From NCBI GenBank assembly GCA_013399695.1, contig VXAU01006135.1:489479-553478 (forward strand): a stretch of DNA of 64,000 nt. The letters are read 5' to 3'. The DNA is from Formicarius rufipectus. Taxonomy: Eukaryota; Chordata; Aves; Passeriformes; Formicariidae. The notes under the pieces were generated by a model. The model was not told the origin of the DNA, made no database searches, and was given only the letters and a program-made list of their open reading frames with translations. Position 1 is the stretch's first letter; the number at the start of each line of letters is the position of its first letter. This document shows, in pieces, positions 46,201 to 61,200 of the stretch. The translations under genes were made by a program, and so were the position numbers.

Positions 46201-49200
46201 TGACCTTGGTTAGATCCATGCCTAATCTAACTTGTGACAGGAGATGCATAATAACACTCTTATGTTCTTCCACCGACTCTCCTTCCCCATCATCTTCTCG
46301 ATCGTCGGGAGGATCAAACAGATCTAGAAAGAACAAATGGCTTTTGTTTTCCCCCAGACCTTCAAAGGCAGACTGTATTTAATTAGCACACACAGAGCTG
46401 TCCAAATCTAAGGGTTTTAATCCTACAGCTCAGCAATTTGCTCTTAGCACAGAAACAGCAGAGAAACCATCTCCCACAAGTACCTTGGCACATATATATG
46501 ATCATGAACGTACTGACAAAGCTCCCACAGAGACTAACAATCAATAGCTCCTTACTGAAGTTCACACAGGCCACTTACCAGTATCATTGGTGCCATTGGA
46601 CATGGAAGAATTGAGGGACTCTGTGGTATCTGGACGTTTCATGCTGCTCCCTGTGCTGCTCCGAGTCAGGACTGCAGCAGGCCCTGAGGATCTAAGGAAG
46701 AGTCATAAACTCTCACAGTTCACAATTATCTAATTCAGAGCAACTATAATTTGAAATTCACAGACAGGGAGTTTAGTGATAGACATTAATATATGTGCAG
46801 TGACAGACAACAATATATGTGCTGCATGCTGATTCACAGAAAGCTTAGAATGGACTGTATCTGAGGGAATGGGAAAGCCTTCAGCCCCAGATAACAACCC
46901 CTGAAGGCAGAAAACAGCTGACTAACCCCTCTTTGAAATCTCTTAAAATCAGTGTTGCAATACACAGAAAAAGAAGAGTAAATAGAGATTCTTGGGGACA
47001 GGGTGTTACCTTCAAAAATGTCTTTTAGTCAATGTGAGGGGGAGTTGGCCATTTATCAAAGGCTGCACCAAATACACATGAAATGCACCTGGTCTCAGAT
47101 GACAGCTCTGAGCTGGTGGCTTCCCAAGCTTGTTTTATCTTAGTTTGTCAACATATATACCTGATGGAATGGGAGGGAGGAGAGGAAGAAACCTCACAGA
47201 CACCTGTCTGTGGCTGAGGGAGTGAATAATCTCACTGTTACACAAAGTGGCTTTTTTGCCTCCCCTTTTACTTTTTTAAAAACCCAATAAGGCTTATTTG
47301 CTTGCTTAGCTTAATAAACTTCTACAAGCTGACAAGCCCTGGCCTTGCAGATAAAAACTGCTGTCAGCACACACTGCACACAGTCAGCTACTTACTCCAT
47401 ACACCGCTTTGGGGAAGAACTGCTCTGGTAGAACTCATCAGCATCATAGAACTCATCCTCACTGCTGGAGTAAGAAAAGTCTGGGACTGTGTTTGGAGAC
47501 AGGTTGACATGGCTTGGAGAGGTGAGGCTGCTGCTTGGTGCTGACTGCCCACTTCCTGTGGAGTATCAAAAATGACAGACTCAATCAAAGCAAACTCCTT
47601 CCAAACCCACCGGGTCTAACTTACAGATGGGATTGTGCAAATCAGTCAAAGACTGATGAGAACTCGGGAGGGGAACTTCAAAAATTAGAAGCAATTATTA
47701 GGTCCATTTCACTGATAGCAAAAGAAAGGTCACAAGGCACATCAAGAGCACAAAACACCAGTAAAGTTTAAGGGCATGTTTTCCCCAAACACTGCAAGAT
47801 TGCCATGCTGGAGACAGGAAGAGAAGCTGGCAGTACTCGTGTGAATTGTGTACACATGGCAGGGAGAGAGTGCAGGATAACTGTGTGTCAGGTTTGCTAA
47901 GCTCCCCGCCAAACACAGCTATGTGCCGGCTAGCTCTCCCCACCCCACTCCCGAGAAAGGAAAAAAAACTAGAAAAGGTAGAATTAGTAAAGGAATATAT
48001 ATATATTTACAGATATCTTATATATATATAGCTAAATACTATGTACATATAATACAACAAAACCAAACAATCCCAAACACCCCCCAAAAGGGAAAAGGGG
48101 AAAAGGGGAAGGGGAAAAAGGACCAAAAAGGGTAAAACCAAAGCAATCCCACTCAATCAAATCCCAGAAATTAATTAAATAGAACAATAACACAGGAAAG
48201 ATCTCACCAACTTCCCTTAGGAGTAGTGAGTGTCCTCCCTCCTCTATCGGCAGAGACAACAGCTCTCAGGCAGACTCGAGCTCAGAGAGATAAGCCGAGG
48301 CCTAAACACTGAGAGCTGCCGGCTCCGTGTCCACCCGACAAGCCAAAGAAGAGGAAAAGAGAGACAGACAGGAAACTCCCTCCTGTCTTTATACACCTGA
48401 TTACGTAAGGGAATGATATGGAATACTTCCTTGGTTTTGTATCCCGGTTTCTAGGGAAGGCCTACAGTAAAACTACCACAAACTGTTTTTAACACAACAC
48501 TCAAAGAGATCTTGATAAGAAGCAAGATGTAGGTCAACACAAAGTTGTCCTATTAACTAATTCCAGAGAGTACATACTGAGGTTTTTTTCTTGTACTTCA
48601 GTAAGACAGTTATACAGAGCTGTACCTGTACTATTTGGTGTTGGAGTCTGATTTCCAAGCGATGCTACTACGGGTCCCACTGGCAAAGAGGAGGGTCTCT
48701 GCTCTGACTTGCACAGCTGAGCAGGTTCTAGGGGATATTTTGATATGTTAAAGCCAAAATTCAGAAGGAGATTCCATGTTATTTCACCTCAGCTCCAAAA
48801 ATTACATCCTTTTCTATAAAAGCCATTCATATAGAAAAATATGTCTATCCATCATTTTCATCCAGCTTCTGTTTTCAATAAGCAAAGATGGCATTAAAAA
48901 AAAAAGACAGTTATTTAGCTAGAAAGAAATTATTTCTGAAGATTTTGCTTCCATTTGCTTTTAAAAAGCATGTCAGAAATGTGGCTCTGAGCAAGCAAAA
49001 CTCATCAACTCATCCATAGAACCAGAGGCAGATCCACCTGATGATGGCTGAGGAAGCCTCTCCTGCCCCTTCCCCTTTCCTTTGCCCCACTGAGGTGAGC
49101 ATGTAGGGCACCCCTGTGACAGAGCCTTGTCCCTGCTCTGCCTGGGTGGGAGTTCCCCCTGCCCTGTGTGTCCTGGGATGGTCCCTGCCCCCCTACCTGG

Positions 49201-52200
49201 AGGTAGGACCGCTTGGGAAGGCATAGTGCTGACCCCGGAGGGCTCCAAGGGGCTGGGCTGATAGACGGCGTCCACCGGGTTGATGGTGCTCTGGGGGCAA
49301 CACAGAGACAAAAGCACGTTTGGTTCTCCTGCCTCACCTCAATTCAAACAAATAAAACACAGCACAGACAGCAAGAACACTGTGAGCAACAAGAAATGCT
49401 CAAATGCAAGAGGAGTGAATTCCTGAGAGAGAAAGCAAAACAACAACTGACAGTCGAGGACGGGAGAAATACTTTCCAAGTGGTGGTATTTTAACTCTTT
49501 ACGCAGATTTGACACCAAATTGAGTTTGCTACAGATTTGAAGCGTCCTACAAAGAATTCTTGTTGCAAGTTCTGGTTTCTGGTATGCCTTCCAATGTCCA
49601 CTAATAACTATGGCATGCAAAGAGTGCAAAGTTAGATGAAAATTATCTGGCAAAAATTAGGGTAGGTCATCAGTATTTTTAAAACCATTTTCCCCCCAAC
49701 AGTTGATTTGTGCAGACCACAGGAAATCAACCATAAATCAAAACAAGAATCATCAGCATGCTTATAGCCATGAAGCAGCTTTTTTTTGCCAAAATTCTTC
49801 TCAAAGCAAGTGGAGTGTGTTCAGTGCAGCTCAGGAGAGGACATTTCAACCTACTCCTGAACGTGGGCACTTGGAAAATGAAGCACCAGGTCAACTCAAC
49901 AATCACAAAAGTCACTGACTTCAGTGTATGTTCTGGGGGTTCATTTAATGAGCTCCTTGAAAACCTAAATTGTAATGCCTTTTAATACAAACTATCAACT
50001 AAGCATTGTTTGTTACATGTATTTAAACACAACAACCAGAACTTCTGGGTTAATTGGATGAAAGGCACATAAATCCCTTTTCCAAACATTCTGCAGTTTG
50101 AATGCTTCAATCTATGTCAGAACTGTTAAAATCTCTGCCTCAGTTTGCTAAGAAATTCAGTCAGCATGTTCATCCTCTTCCTTAGATCAGTATATGAGAC
50201 AGAGGAGCACCTACACCTGTTCTTCCTAAAAAATCTCCATTAAAAAAAAGGCCTAAAAATAGCTTTCTACATTTTTGTTGATGTTACCAACCAGAATACA
50301 AATAATCCTGTGCAAATGCTGTTACTCCAGTGTATTCCAGTGGATTCCCTATGAAATCAATGTCCCTTAAACACTACTTCACCTGCTTGTGGAATCATGC
50401 ATGCAACACAGGTGGGTTCCCTGTCCCACAGAGTTCATAGTTTAAAATCACAATCCCACCTTTAGAGTTAAGACTTAAAAATCAAGATGGTCCCATGCCA
50501 CACAGGATGCTGTTGCTCTCTGTGTCCCTTAGTTTTTAGGGAAACTAATAATCCACATGACACACAACACTGGTGTGATAAAGGAAAGAAACAGTCAAAT
50601 AAAACACTGGGTTTGTATGCAGGATTGTAATTCCCCATACTGCAACATGAGCTGGAGTTTCCTGTGGGATATTTTGGGGGCTGCCTTTGTGGGTGAGAAG
50701 CAGATGAAGGCAGCTCTGAAAGTTTCCTGCTCTGAGTTTAATGACAGCTGAACAACCACACAGGACAGACTGTCAGCCCACCAGGGTATCAACCATTGAT
50801 CACATTTCTGCCTAAGCTTAAATGAAATCCTGACCTTTGGCCAAAGCTAACACTGACCTCAACAGCACTGCAATTTTAGTCTTCACCACTGCTGATTCAT
50901 CAGTTAATACATTCCTACAGAAACACCTTTGTTCTCTTCCACAGAATAAGCCAACTCACAGAAAATGAGATTAGCAGTCAATCAGATTCAGATTATATTA
51001 AAATGCAGTATCTCTCTGATATTTCTGAGCTGCAGGTCACCTCTGCCTGTGGAAGTGTCTGCCTGTACAACTTCTCTCTTCCAGGGCACACCACAGAACC
51101 TCTGCCCTTCCACCTGCACTATGGAACTATCCATAGGGTAGGGAATCATTCACCTTATTTACAGTAAGCACGGAACAAAAATACGTATGTGCATGTCTAG
51201 TCCAAAGTTCACACCAGAAAATCCTACTGCTAAAGCTGTTTGTAATGGAAAGACAAATAAAGCCTAGGAATTACAGTCAGATGTAATAAAAACACACTGT
51301 AATTTTTAGTTATGTTCTACTGAAACCAATTTCCTATTAAAAATATCTGAAATGCACTCAAGTGACAAAAAGAGAACGAAGAAAGAGAAATCACACGTGA
51401 CTGAAATAAAAAAATGACAGGAGTTACACTAAAAATGCAGAAGTTCTATTGCAGAAGAAACATGGCTTAGACAGACAAAACACAACTCTGCATCAGAGCA
51501 GCACTGCAGAAAAGACAAACTACTTGAAGCACAGGGAGAACACAACTATTTCCTACACGAAGACACTCCAGATGAAACACGAGACTACTTCTATCCCAGT
51601 CATTCCCCTCCATCTGTTCACATGGCAGATTTTGATCTAAGTGTTCAGTCACAACACTGCCATTTCAGACACTCCATATACCACTGACCACTCTATTTTT
51701 CTAAAGACAGGGGTGTTAGCCAACCTCAGGAGCTAAGGACTCAACAGGAATTTTAACAAGACACTTGAAGAGGTAAATCAGAGAAAGGAAGAAGCATGTT
51801 GCAAAGTGAGTGGAAATTCAGGTCTCTGTTTCACATGTTCTGCAGAATTAAAGGGAGATAGAGATTAGATTTAAACTTACTATAAGTCCATCTGCGTGCT
51901 TCTCCTCATTATTTTGGTCCTTAAGGAAGAAATGTTCAAAATATCAACATAACAATCTTGCATGACTTATCAGCTCTGTGTTAAGCGAGAACAGCGAGTT
52001 TCTCTCAGGAATGTTTACACTTTCAGCCATCAAATGTTCTCATCCTGTGATCCAGTAACTCAACTCCAAAGACACAGTTCCACACACAGTTCCTGCACCT
52101 CTCAGGAGCAGCATTTCCTGAGGGCCTCTCCACACGAGCAGGAACAATTTTAATACTACCCTTTGTGAACTGCAGGGTACAATCATGCTTTACACAACGT

Positions 52201-55200
52201 GGGTTCTTCCCAAATAGCTCAAAGTTCCCCCAAATACAGTCTGCAGCACCACTGAATCCCCAAACCCTGAAGTTCTGTTCCTCTGATTAGGGCGCAGGTC
52301 AAGTTTTCAAAAGCACTTCTTGCTACAGAAAGGCAGAAATGCCCTTCTAAGCTGAAAGTTTGTAACTTCCAACTTCCGGCATCTGCCAGGTTTTTAAATG
52401 TTCTGAGATTACCTTTACTCTCAGATTTTGGTTGGGTTTTTTTTTGCCTAGAAGTACACGTGAGAGAGCAGGTAATGCATGGAAAACACCTGTCATCAGG
52501 GGAAATGACACGGGCAGCAGACAAGTCAACGGCAATCCACAGTCAGCATGGTTGTGCCTCTGTACCAGCAACAGGAGCAGTTTTACTGAACACTAATCCA
52601 AGTCTCTTCCCTTCTGCTGCAAAGTTCCTGTTAGTGTGTGGATCAACCCACACCTTTGCCCAGTAAAACCCTTGAGACTTGTCTGCAGAGTATTTCCCCA
52701 GATTTCCAGCTGTTACAGTTACAAGGAATAAGAGGGAAAGAGAGCTGTAAATAGTGTTAAGAAAGTTGGCACATACTTCTGTTTGGATATTTAATATGTT
52801 TTCTTAGCTTATATAGTTGGCACCAGGCTGTTCAAATTCCACATCTGCCAGTTGACATTTCTCAAGGAAGGCTTCCCATGGTCGAAAAGACACCATGGGC
52901 AAAGAGTTCCACTGGGCGGCAAATTTACAAACAAGGAAGGATTCAAAGTACACAGGTGTTTTTTTTTTCCAATACATAACACTTCCATGTCTGCTCTCAC
53001 CTCTAAGACCTCAGAAATAAACCACAAAGATGCTGCACTGGTACTGACACTTGCTATCCCATCTCAGTAATGCACCATCAGCACTATGAATAAAGCAAGG
53101 GGGGCAGAGATGCCACAAAACTGGGCAGGCAAGATGGTCAGAGAGAATGGAGTGAAAAAGAGAAGGCAAGAAGGCAAAACTAAATACCTAAACTATAAAA
53201 ATTACTTCATAAAACATACATATTTCTAAGACTGAGGTTTACCACATCACTGGCAGAGCATTACATGTATTTTACAGCAAACACACCAGCAAAACTGGAC
53301 ATCTTCAACTGCCATACACACAAAGGGGACAACAATGCAGGGCAAATGCTCCACCTGCCCACCCCACCTGGGTTATTTTGATGGCTTTTGGATGAGCAGT
53401 GTATTTATCAGAACATATTCCTATTTAGCTGGTATTTTCCTCATCACTTTGAACATGCCCTGTGTCACCTCAGGACGAGTGGCACAATCACACACTTGGC
53501 TTACCAGTAAGTTTAATGAAAATGTAACTGTTCAAATCCTAAGGTGGGCCTGTTTCAGAGTCCAGGAAATAGACCAACAATTTAAAAAAAAAGACACAAA
53601 ACTCAAACAATGAAAAATCCAGGTTTGCCTCAATATACCAAAACTACCCCTATACAGTAAGTGGCTGCATGTTTGGAACAGAGAAGTGTTCTGAGTACAC
53701 AAAGAAGTGGTAACAATATCAAGGTACACAGACAACCAGAAGGTCAAGCCTGTCTCCTAATGAGAAAGGCACTGCAGAAGTAAAAATAAGGAGTAGGGAG
53801 GTGTTAATATGATTTATTTTCAGCAGTGTAAGTCAGCAGCCATACTTGCCTTTCAGCTTTGGGGAAAAAACTTGCAGAATCTTAAAAGGTTCAGTACTGG
53901 AGAACAGAAAGCTATCAGTCAGGCACAAGACACTGGTACACAGAGAAAGCATCATACACACACAATGTGCAGAACTGTAAAAAAAACCCCACAAACCAAC
54001 CCCCACTGTAATTCTTAATTTCTACAACAGTCAAAATTCAGGGTATCAACAGAGTTTACAGAAAATGGGGGGGAGGGGGGAGAAGAAGGACAGAATTCCC
54101 AAGTAGTCAACAAGCAGAGTTGTCTGAGAGAGACATGATGAAGAGATGAAGTAGAATAAAGGTTATTAAATTAAGGGGTAGATTTATGGAGGGTGTTTTT
54201 CCCTCTAAGTGGACCAGCATCTTCCAGCAAGCTGTGCATGAGTCACCCATTTAAAGCACCTTCTCCTCAAGAGCTCCAGAAGAGCTTTAGATATGGTTTA
54301 GCAAGAAACAAACAATAAACCCCCACTCCTTAATGGATAAGTTCATCTATTTACACTGGTTAATATTTATTGGTGCTGAAAGGGGGACTTCAAGGTGTGA
54401 TTCAGTGTAACAGAAAGCAAGTGTAAGCACCTTTGGGGGACCCAACTCCTGTTACCCCTATGCTTCCTTTGGAACTGGGGCAGTACTGAACCTGATCTAA
54501 AACAACTCATTTGCCACTACCAGTTTTGTCCATTATCAGCAAAAGCACCTAAACAACTTCAAATACCCTTGGAACCAGTGCAAGATAAGCAGCTGTGTTT
54601 GTCTGTCCTCCAATAAACTTACACACAGCAGAAACAGGATTTGATACTGAATACAAAAAAAAATAACAAAGCCACCTATCACCAGCTCTGATCAAGAACC
54701 TGGAAAGCAGATTCTGCACTTTGACATTTGCTAATTACATAGCAGAGCTTTTTAAAGACAGAGAAAAATTTGATGGGAATTAACCCCTTGTGAAAGTAAG
54801 AATCATTATCTAAATTTATACAGTAATTAACAAAAATGAGCAACCAAATTGTAGCACAGTTTCTCCAACAGCTACTTCAATACAGAGGTCACACATAGAT
54901 TAGCTGGCAATATTCTCATTTTCTATCTACCACTGACTCCAACAAATCCTTAAGAACAACAAAGAGTCTACTGGCTTCATTCATAAAACACTTCCAAATG
55001 TACCCAGTACTAAATAACAGTATTTAAATTATTAAGTACTGGCAAGGCTTTCTTGCCACCACTACAGTGAAGGATTTAAGTAGTATCACTGCATGTTAAA
55101 TAAACTGTTCCAGCTCAAATTCATGTAGCACAAAGGTATTGCAATGTACCTACTACTTATAAAATATTTTTGGTTTTGTACCAACGTGTTAACTAACAAA

Positions 55201-58200
55201 CATGTTCTTCAGAATCTTTAAATTCCTAATATAAAATCTGAATTACACAAAACATGCACTGATCCTCTTAGTGAGTGACTTCTGATCCTGTAAGATTCTA
55301 AATACTTCAGTTTCCACTGTGCTCCAGCATATCAGGCATCCTGAATGAAGACAAACAGCAGTACTGACTTGAAAGCCACCCATGCCTATCTCTGGATAAA
55401 TCAGAATCTGTTCTCATTAAATCAGCCTGAAATTCTGAAAATACCATGAATTAATCTCTTTGCAAAATACCATCCCCCTTCACTTTGGTCACAAGATATA
55501 AATCAGCAGCTCATAATTACCATATCCTAAATATAAAGTGGTAAACCTGCAAGGGCAGAACTCGACAAAAAAAAGTAAATCCAAATCTCACTAAATTTTA
55601 CAACCTAACAAAACATGTAGCTGACAAGCAGAAGTGCGTTCCCCATACTGCATTAACACAATTCTCACTTCAGGAGGTTCCAAAACCACCATGAACTTCA
55701 CACCTATAGCAAACCTTGCCAAACCAGTTTAGGCTATTTACATCATGTTTTTCCCTTTTTAGCTTATTAGCCACACTCTTAAAAGAAGCAGAAAGAAGAG
55801 TTAAGCCTCTGTTCAGTCACCCTTCCATTTGACTAAGCTGTTCTTTAGTTTAGTAGCAAACTCTGCAACAGAAAGTTTGTCTGACAGAAATGTCACCAAC
55901 ACAACTGCTATGAATATTAACAGGACTGTCTGCTGTGGGACTCAGGATTTCAGAAACTTCATTAAAATACTAGCATAAATCAACTTATATTGGGATCTTT
56001 CATATCTAGATATATTTCCTGGATCATAGAGAAGGCACTTGCAGACTTTAATTGTTTTCAAACAGATTAATGCTGTATAATTAACACTGAGAAGAGTTCA
56101 CAGTGTACTTACTTTAGCAATCTGTAGCAACACAATGCAGTGTTTTATTGATTCTACCATGCTCTAGGGAAAAAAGATAACAGAAAAAAACCCTGTATTA
56201 TTATCTCTTAATATTTTCTTCTTGGTTATACAGAATATTAGCTGAAATACTGGGTAAGAACTGAAGGGACACTCCCTTCTGCAGAACCCCTACTTTCCCT
56301 TCCCTTTTTTTATTCCTGATGCTTAATCTGGGCTGGAAAAGGTTCATGGGGCCCTTACCCATGCACAGCAGCACCTCACTGGGAGGGCAGCTGAGGAGAA
56401 GACAGAGAGCCTCTTCTCAGTGGTGCCCAGTGATGGGACACCAGGCAATGGCCACGAACAGAAACACAGGAAAATCACTTTAAACAGCATAAAACACCTT
56501 TTTCTTCTCTTTAGGGATGATCAGACACTGGAACAGGTTGTACACAGAGGTTGCAGAGCCTCCACCTTTGGAGCTACTCAAAACCCAACTAGATTTGGTC
56601 CTGGGCAAGCTGCTCCAGCTGATGGTGGTCAATGCACAGGGTTGGACTAAGACCTCCAGGGGCTCCTTCCAGTCTCAACTGTTCCATGATTCTAAAGTGC
56701 TGGACACCAATCTGAATACAGTGCTGCCTCTGCCATCACACTGTTGGGCCTAATATGAGTTCCTACTTTTCTGCAAAAAAGTTTAATTAAACTTCTCCAA
56801 GAAAATAAGGCAAATTTCAGAATATATATAATACATATAAAATTAAAGATACTTACACTAGTTGTTTCTTTGAGACCTTCAATTTTCTGCAAAAGAAAAA
56901 TCAAAATAGCATGGTTAGAGGCAGAATTTCCAGCATCTGGTTTGACCTAAATTCTGTGTAAACACATTATTTTTATCTTATATTGGGGGAAGGGAAAAAA
57001 GCCCTTAACCCACACATTAAAGACCATTTCCATACATAGACACAATTTTCAAGACAAGACAGAAGTCAAACTGATAATTAAAGCTTAAAGACGACAAGGG
57101 CAGAAATTTCTAAGCAGTGACATTATACACATTTACCCATTCAAGCCTGCACTTTGTTTCTGCATCACATCAACAAAAATGAAATGCAGCATGAAGATTC
57201 TAAGCTCAGTTTGCATCCTTGTAAAGGGCACTGCATGGTGGTACATTTCCACACTATCACATGAAACGACCATCCTTCAAAAACAGTAAACATTTGCAGT
57301 TCAGCACAGTTTAAAACACCTCACAGAAAGTAACAGTGCACACGTGCTCTTGCTCTTTCCAAGCCTCCAGTAAAAGTGCACCTGGAAATCTGCCTACTTC
57401 ATTTTTTCCTGAAACACTGGTTCATGAATACTTCCTGTCTGGAACTGCACTTCAGGCATGCAAAAAGCATCTGCATGCCATTCAACACACCAGTGTGACC
57501 TGCTCCAGGAGCAGATGCATCCTGTTGATGTCCTTGGGTTTGCCTGCAGAAGGCAAAATTATTAAATTGGACTCAGCACTGAACCTCTACTAATGCAATT
57601 AGAGGACCTCTTTGTTTTGATTAACACAAGGGCCTCACGTGACTTGAGTCACAAACTTCCTGACTCCTGAATAATCAAAGTGTGTAAAGGAACCTTTTCC
57701 CCCCCTGGGCATTGCAAGGCAAACTCTGCACCACAACAGAGCAACATGCATCTAAATGTCTACAGGAATTAATAATCCCAGTTTGTGGATTAAAAATAAA
57801 ACAAGTGCAGTGACAGACCCCCAGGCAGTGCCTGGGGGACATTTTTCAGATAAACTCTGCTCTACTCAAAGGATGATGGACATTTTCTTCAAGACTAACT
57901 GGCAAGAGGTGGCCAAACAGCACCCAGCCTGAGACCTTCCCACTGCAAAGACTGGACCATGCTGATCCAGGAAATTGCACATCAGGGATGTCACAAAGTT
58001 ATATTCACTCCTGCTAACAGAGAATACGCCAACAGCAAATTCCTTTGCTCTGCTTCTGTTTCTCATGTCTACTTCCAGTTCAAATTTTATGAACACGTAT
58101 CCAAAAAAGGCATTTTAAATATGACAGCAGTAAAGTTTTGAGCCTTTTAGCACCAAAACAGAATAGGCAATGTACCCCAACTCACAGATCTTCTCAGAAA

Positions 58201-61200
58201 AAAGGTGATGCAGCTGAAGGAAATCATTCAGTCTCAAAGCTTTACAGCCAACTGTAGCAGTTTTATTCATTCTTTACCTATTTTCTCCCCAACATGTCAT
58301 AGAGTATTTACACACCAAATAAACTGGGACCTCATTCCCTTCAGTGAGATCATCTTTGCTGAATTTGGAAGTGATCTCAGGCCACATGATGCAATTTGTA
58401 ATTTTCCAGACAAGACACTAAGACACTGCTATTCTTACACACAGGTACAGACAAAAGGGTAATTGTTCAAGATCACATAAAAGATCTGACATGGGAAAAG
58501 TCTCAGGACAATCAGGTTTCCAAGGCCTTTCCACAATTTATACAACTGATTTCTTTTCTACTCTGGAAAGGAATTCTTTGTGAGCTGGCCAAATTAAGTG
58601 ACAACAATCCACACTGATTCAGCATTTTCCACATTTGTGCTCTGTGACCATCTTGCACATGGAAGTGGAACGCTGTCATCTTCACAACAATGCAGGCAGC
58701 TCAGACAGACTCAGCCCATGGGAAGACCCTACTACAAAGTACCAGCCTGCTCTTCAGGGATAAGCAAAGACTGATATGAAGCCCCTGGATTTTCATGGCA
58801 ATGAGTTATTCTGGACTGGTGATGAAAGCAGGCACAAAATAAAGTTTGTGAATTCTGCCCATGTCAGATCTTACACAATCTCACTAGAGATAAGACCCTG
58901 AGGAGGAGGAAAAAAGGTGAATGATCACTGCAATAAAGCCTTTGTGCTTACGAAAGTGGTTGGTCTGGAGGCAAAGTGAGGAGAACACTCCCATCCCACC
59001 TCATCTCATCATTTGTTCAGAACTACACTGCCATGTCCACACACTGTAACAATCCTTGTAAATTTAGTGTTTAAACTTGTTTGAAGTGAGTAGCATTGCT
59101 AATTTAGACAATCCAAAAGTGTAAGCGAAATGATAAGCGGGTAAAAAAAGTTATGTTGAAGATAAAACATTACCAATTTAAAAAAAAAAATAAATCAAAC
59201 AGTACCATTTGCTACTAACATTTATCACAATTTCCTCTCTTCAACATCCCTAGGCTTTGAAAACGGATGAAGATAAAAATTTAATAAGACAGTTCCCCCA
59301 GTTTTAAGTAATGAATACACATATTTTCAAATGAAACATCAATTTCCTGCAGATTTACACTTGTAGAAGGCAGCCACATCTCATCAAACTGCAGGCTGCT
59401 GCTGCCAAAGCTACTCCATCTACTTGCTGCTCGTTGCACCTCCTTGACATCTGATGTTTTCTGAAATCACTGAGAAAGCTAATTTTATCTCATTGAGCAT
59501 GATTTTTGCCTCATCCAACAATCATGTGGCTACAGAGATCAGCTCATCCAGAAGAGAGAGGGAGCACAGGCACGTAGGGCAGCTGACTCATGGCTGAAAT
59601 CTGTAAGGTGCAACCTAAATCTATGTGCTCAGCCCTGGATTTAATGCACAAAAAGCTCTTGTTTTGAACCAAACAGCTTAAGCAGGCTACACTTCCCTCC
59701 CAAATCCTGTTAGGTAATGTCAGCTTTATTCCAGCCTGCAAATGTACACCTCTTTGCTGTTCCTGTGCTTTTGAGGGCTTTCCAGTTTTATTCTTCCTGA
59801 TGTGTGGTCAAGATCACTCCAGAGCACTGAACAGGAAAGCTCCCTTGAGCTCCCAGAATGATACTGCTAACACTGTCAGAAAGCAAGGTCCTGGCATGTG
59901 CCCACCTTCAAACACCAGTGCCCTCAGATCACACACCTTCCTTTGCTTCCTACACACACTGTGGCCCACCAGTAGACTGAGGAAGTTGTGTATGATCCCA
60001 CCATACACTGCCGGCTCTGCTTCTACCAGGAGTAGTGACATAGCACCAGGAATTCAGGAGAATCCCTGTATTTCTCAGTCTTCAAAACTCACCAAGTCTA
60101 CACCTCCTCTGTCTTCTTCCAAGTTCAAGAGATTACCATGTCTCAGGAGGAGGATATCCAAGAGATCTTAGGCACCTCAGAACACCTGTATTCTACAACA
60201 TCATCTTTAAAAGACCAAGTATTCTGTAACTAAACACCAGCTCATCCAATGCTCTGTGCACCTGCAAAAACAATAGCTCAGGTTGGAACTCCCTGGCCAT
60301 AAACAGTTGCAGAACAGCACTCAGCTGTGTGGGAAGCACTGCTCAAATATCCACATCTTGTTTCCTCAGAGGAAAGAGCTACAGGTTGGATGGAAGTATC
60401 CTGCAGGTTACACTCAACTCACAGTCTGATGGCTGAACCACACTTCCATAAACAAACAGGAGAACTGCTAAATACCAGATCAAAAAACCTCTCAGCTGCT
60501 TTAGTATGGGAAGAGACATGATCAAGAAAGTGCTTTGCCAAGTCTTTTTCATTTTTAATAGAGAATAAATGGAATCTATAGTACTAGCAACCTCATCAAG
60601 ATTTAAAACCAGAGGAAGCTGACCTCTCCTAAATGAGTCTCCACAGCCTTCTCTAAAAAGTCAGTTCGGCTGCTCCATAGATACCTTGCTGAGACAAAGA
60701 GTCAGCACAACATGCAGAAAGTCTCCAGGGATCAGGAGCACTGTCACAGGGAAGAAGAAAGTACTGCCTGATCCGCAAACTAGCATCTGGAGGGAGGTCA
60801 AAATTGAAGGACAAGTCTTTCCAGTAAGACACACTGAAGGAGAAATACAAAATCTTTAGATCTTACTCTTGTGGTCAGTTGTTCACAGGTGAGAAACACT
60901 GGCAGAGAAGTACTTCAAAGTTATTTTAAAATACATGTGGAAGAAGTCCCTAAGACATCACATAACACATTAGGCAAGATGGATTACACATGAGAGGTCA
61001 CAAACATCATGAAGAAGTGAACTAATCACAGAAAACATCGAATGGTTTTCAAAACTGGAACTAAACACCAGGAGAACATCGGCTTGTTTTCCACAAGAGA
61101 CACTGAGGGAGGGAAGTAGGATGAAACACACCACTACTGTGTGATAGCGAAATTACTGCATTTGCTGAAAAAGCAACTTCTCAGTAATAAAACCTTCCCA

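Noticed and set aside
48032..48259. 75-codon frame on the - strand
   Set aside because: It lies entirely within the solo LTR, which is non-coding.
56420..56753. Two overlapping 76-78 codon frames on the + strand
   Set aside because: They are remnants of the CR1 fragment, whose 3' landmarks are present on the DNA level.
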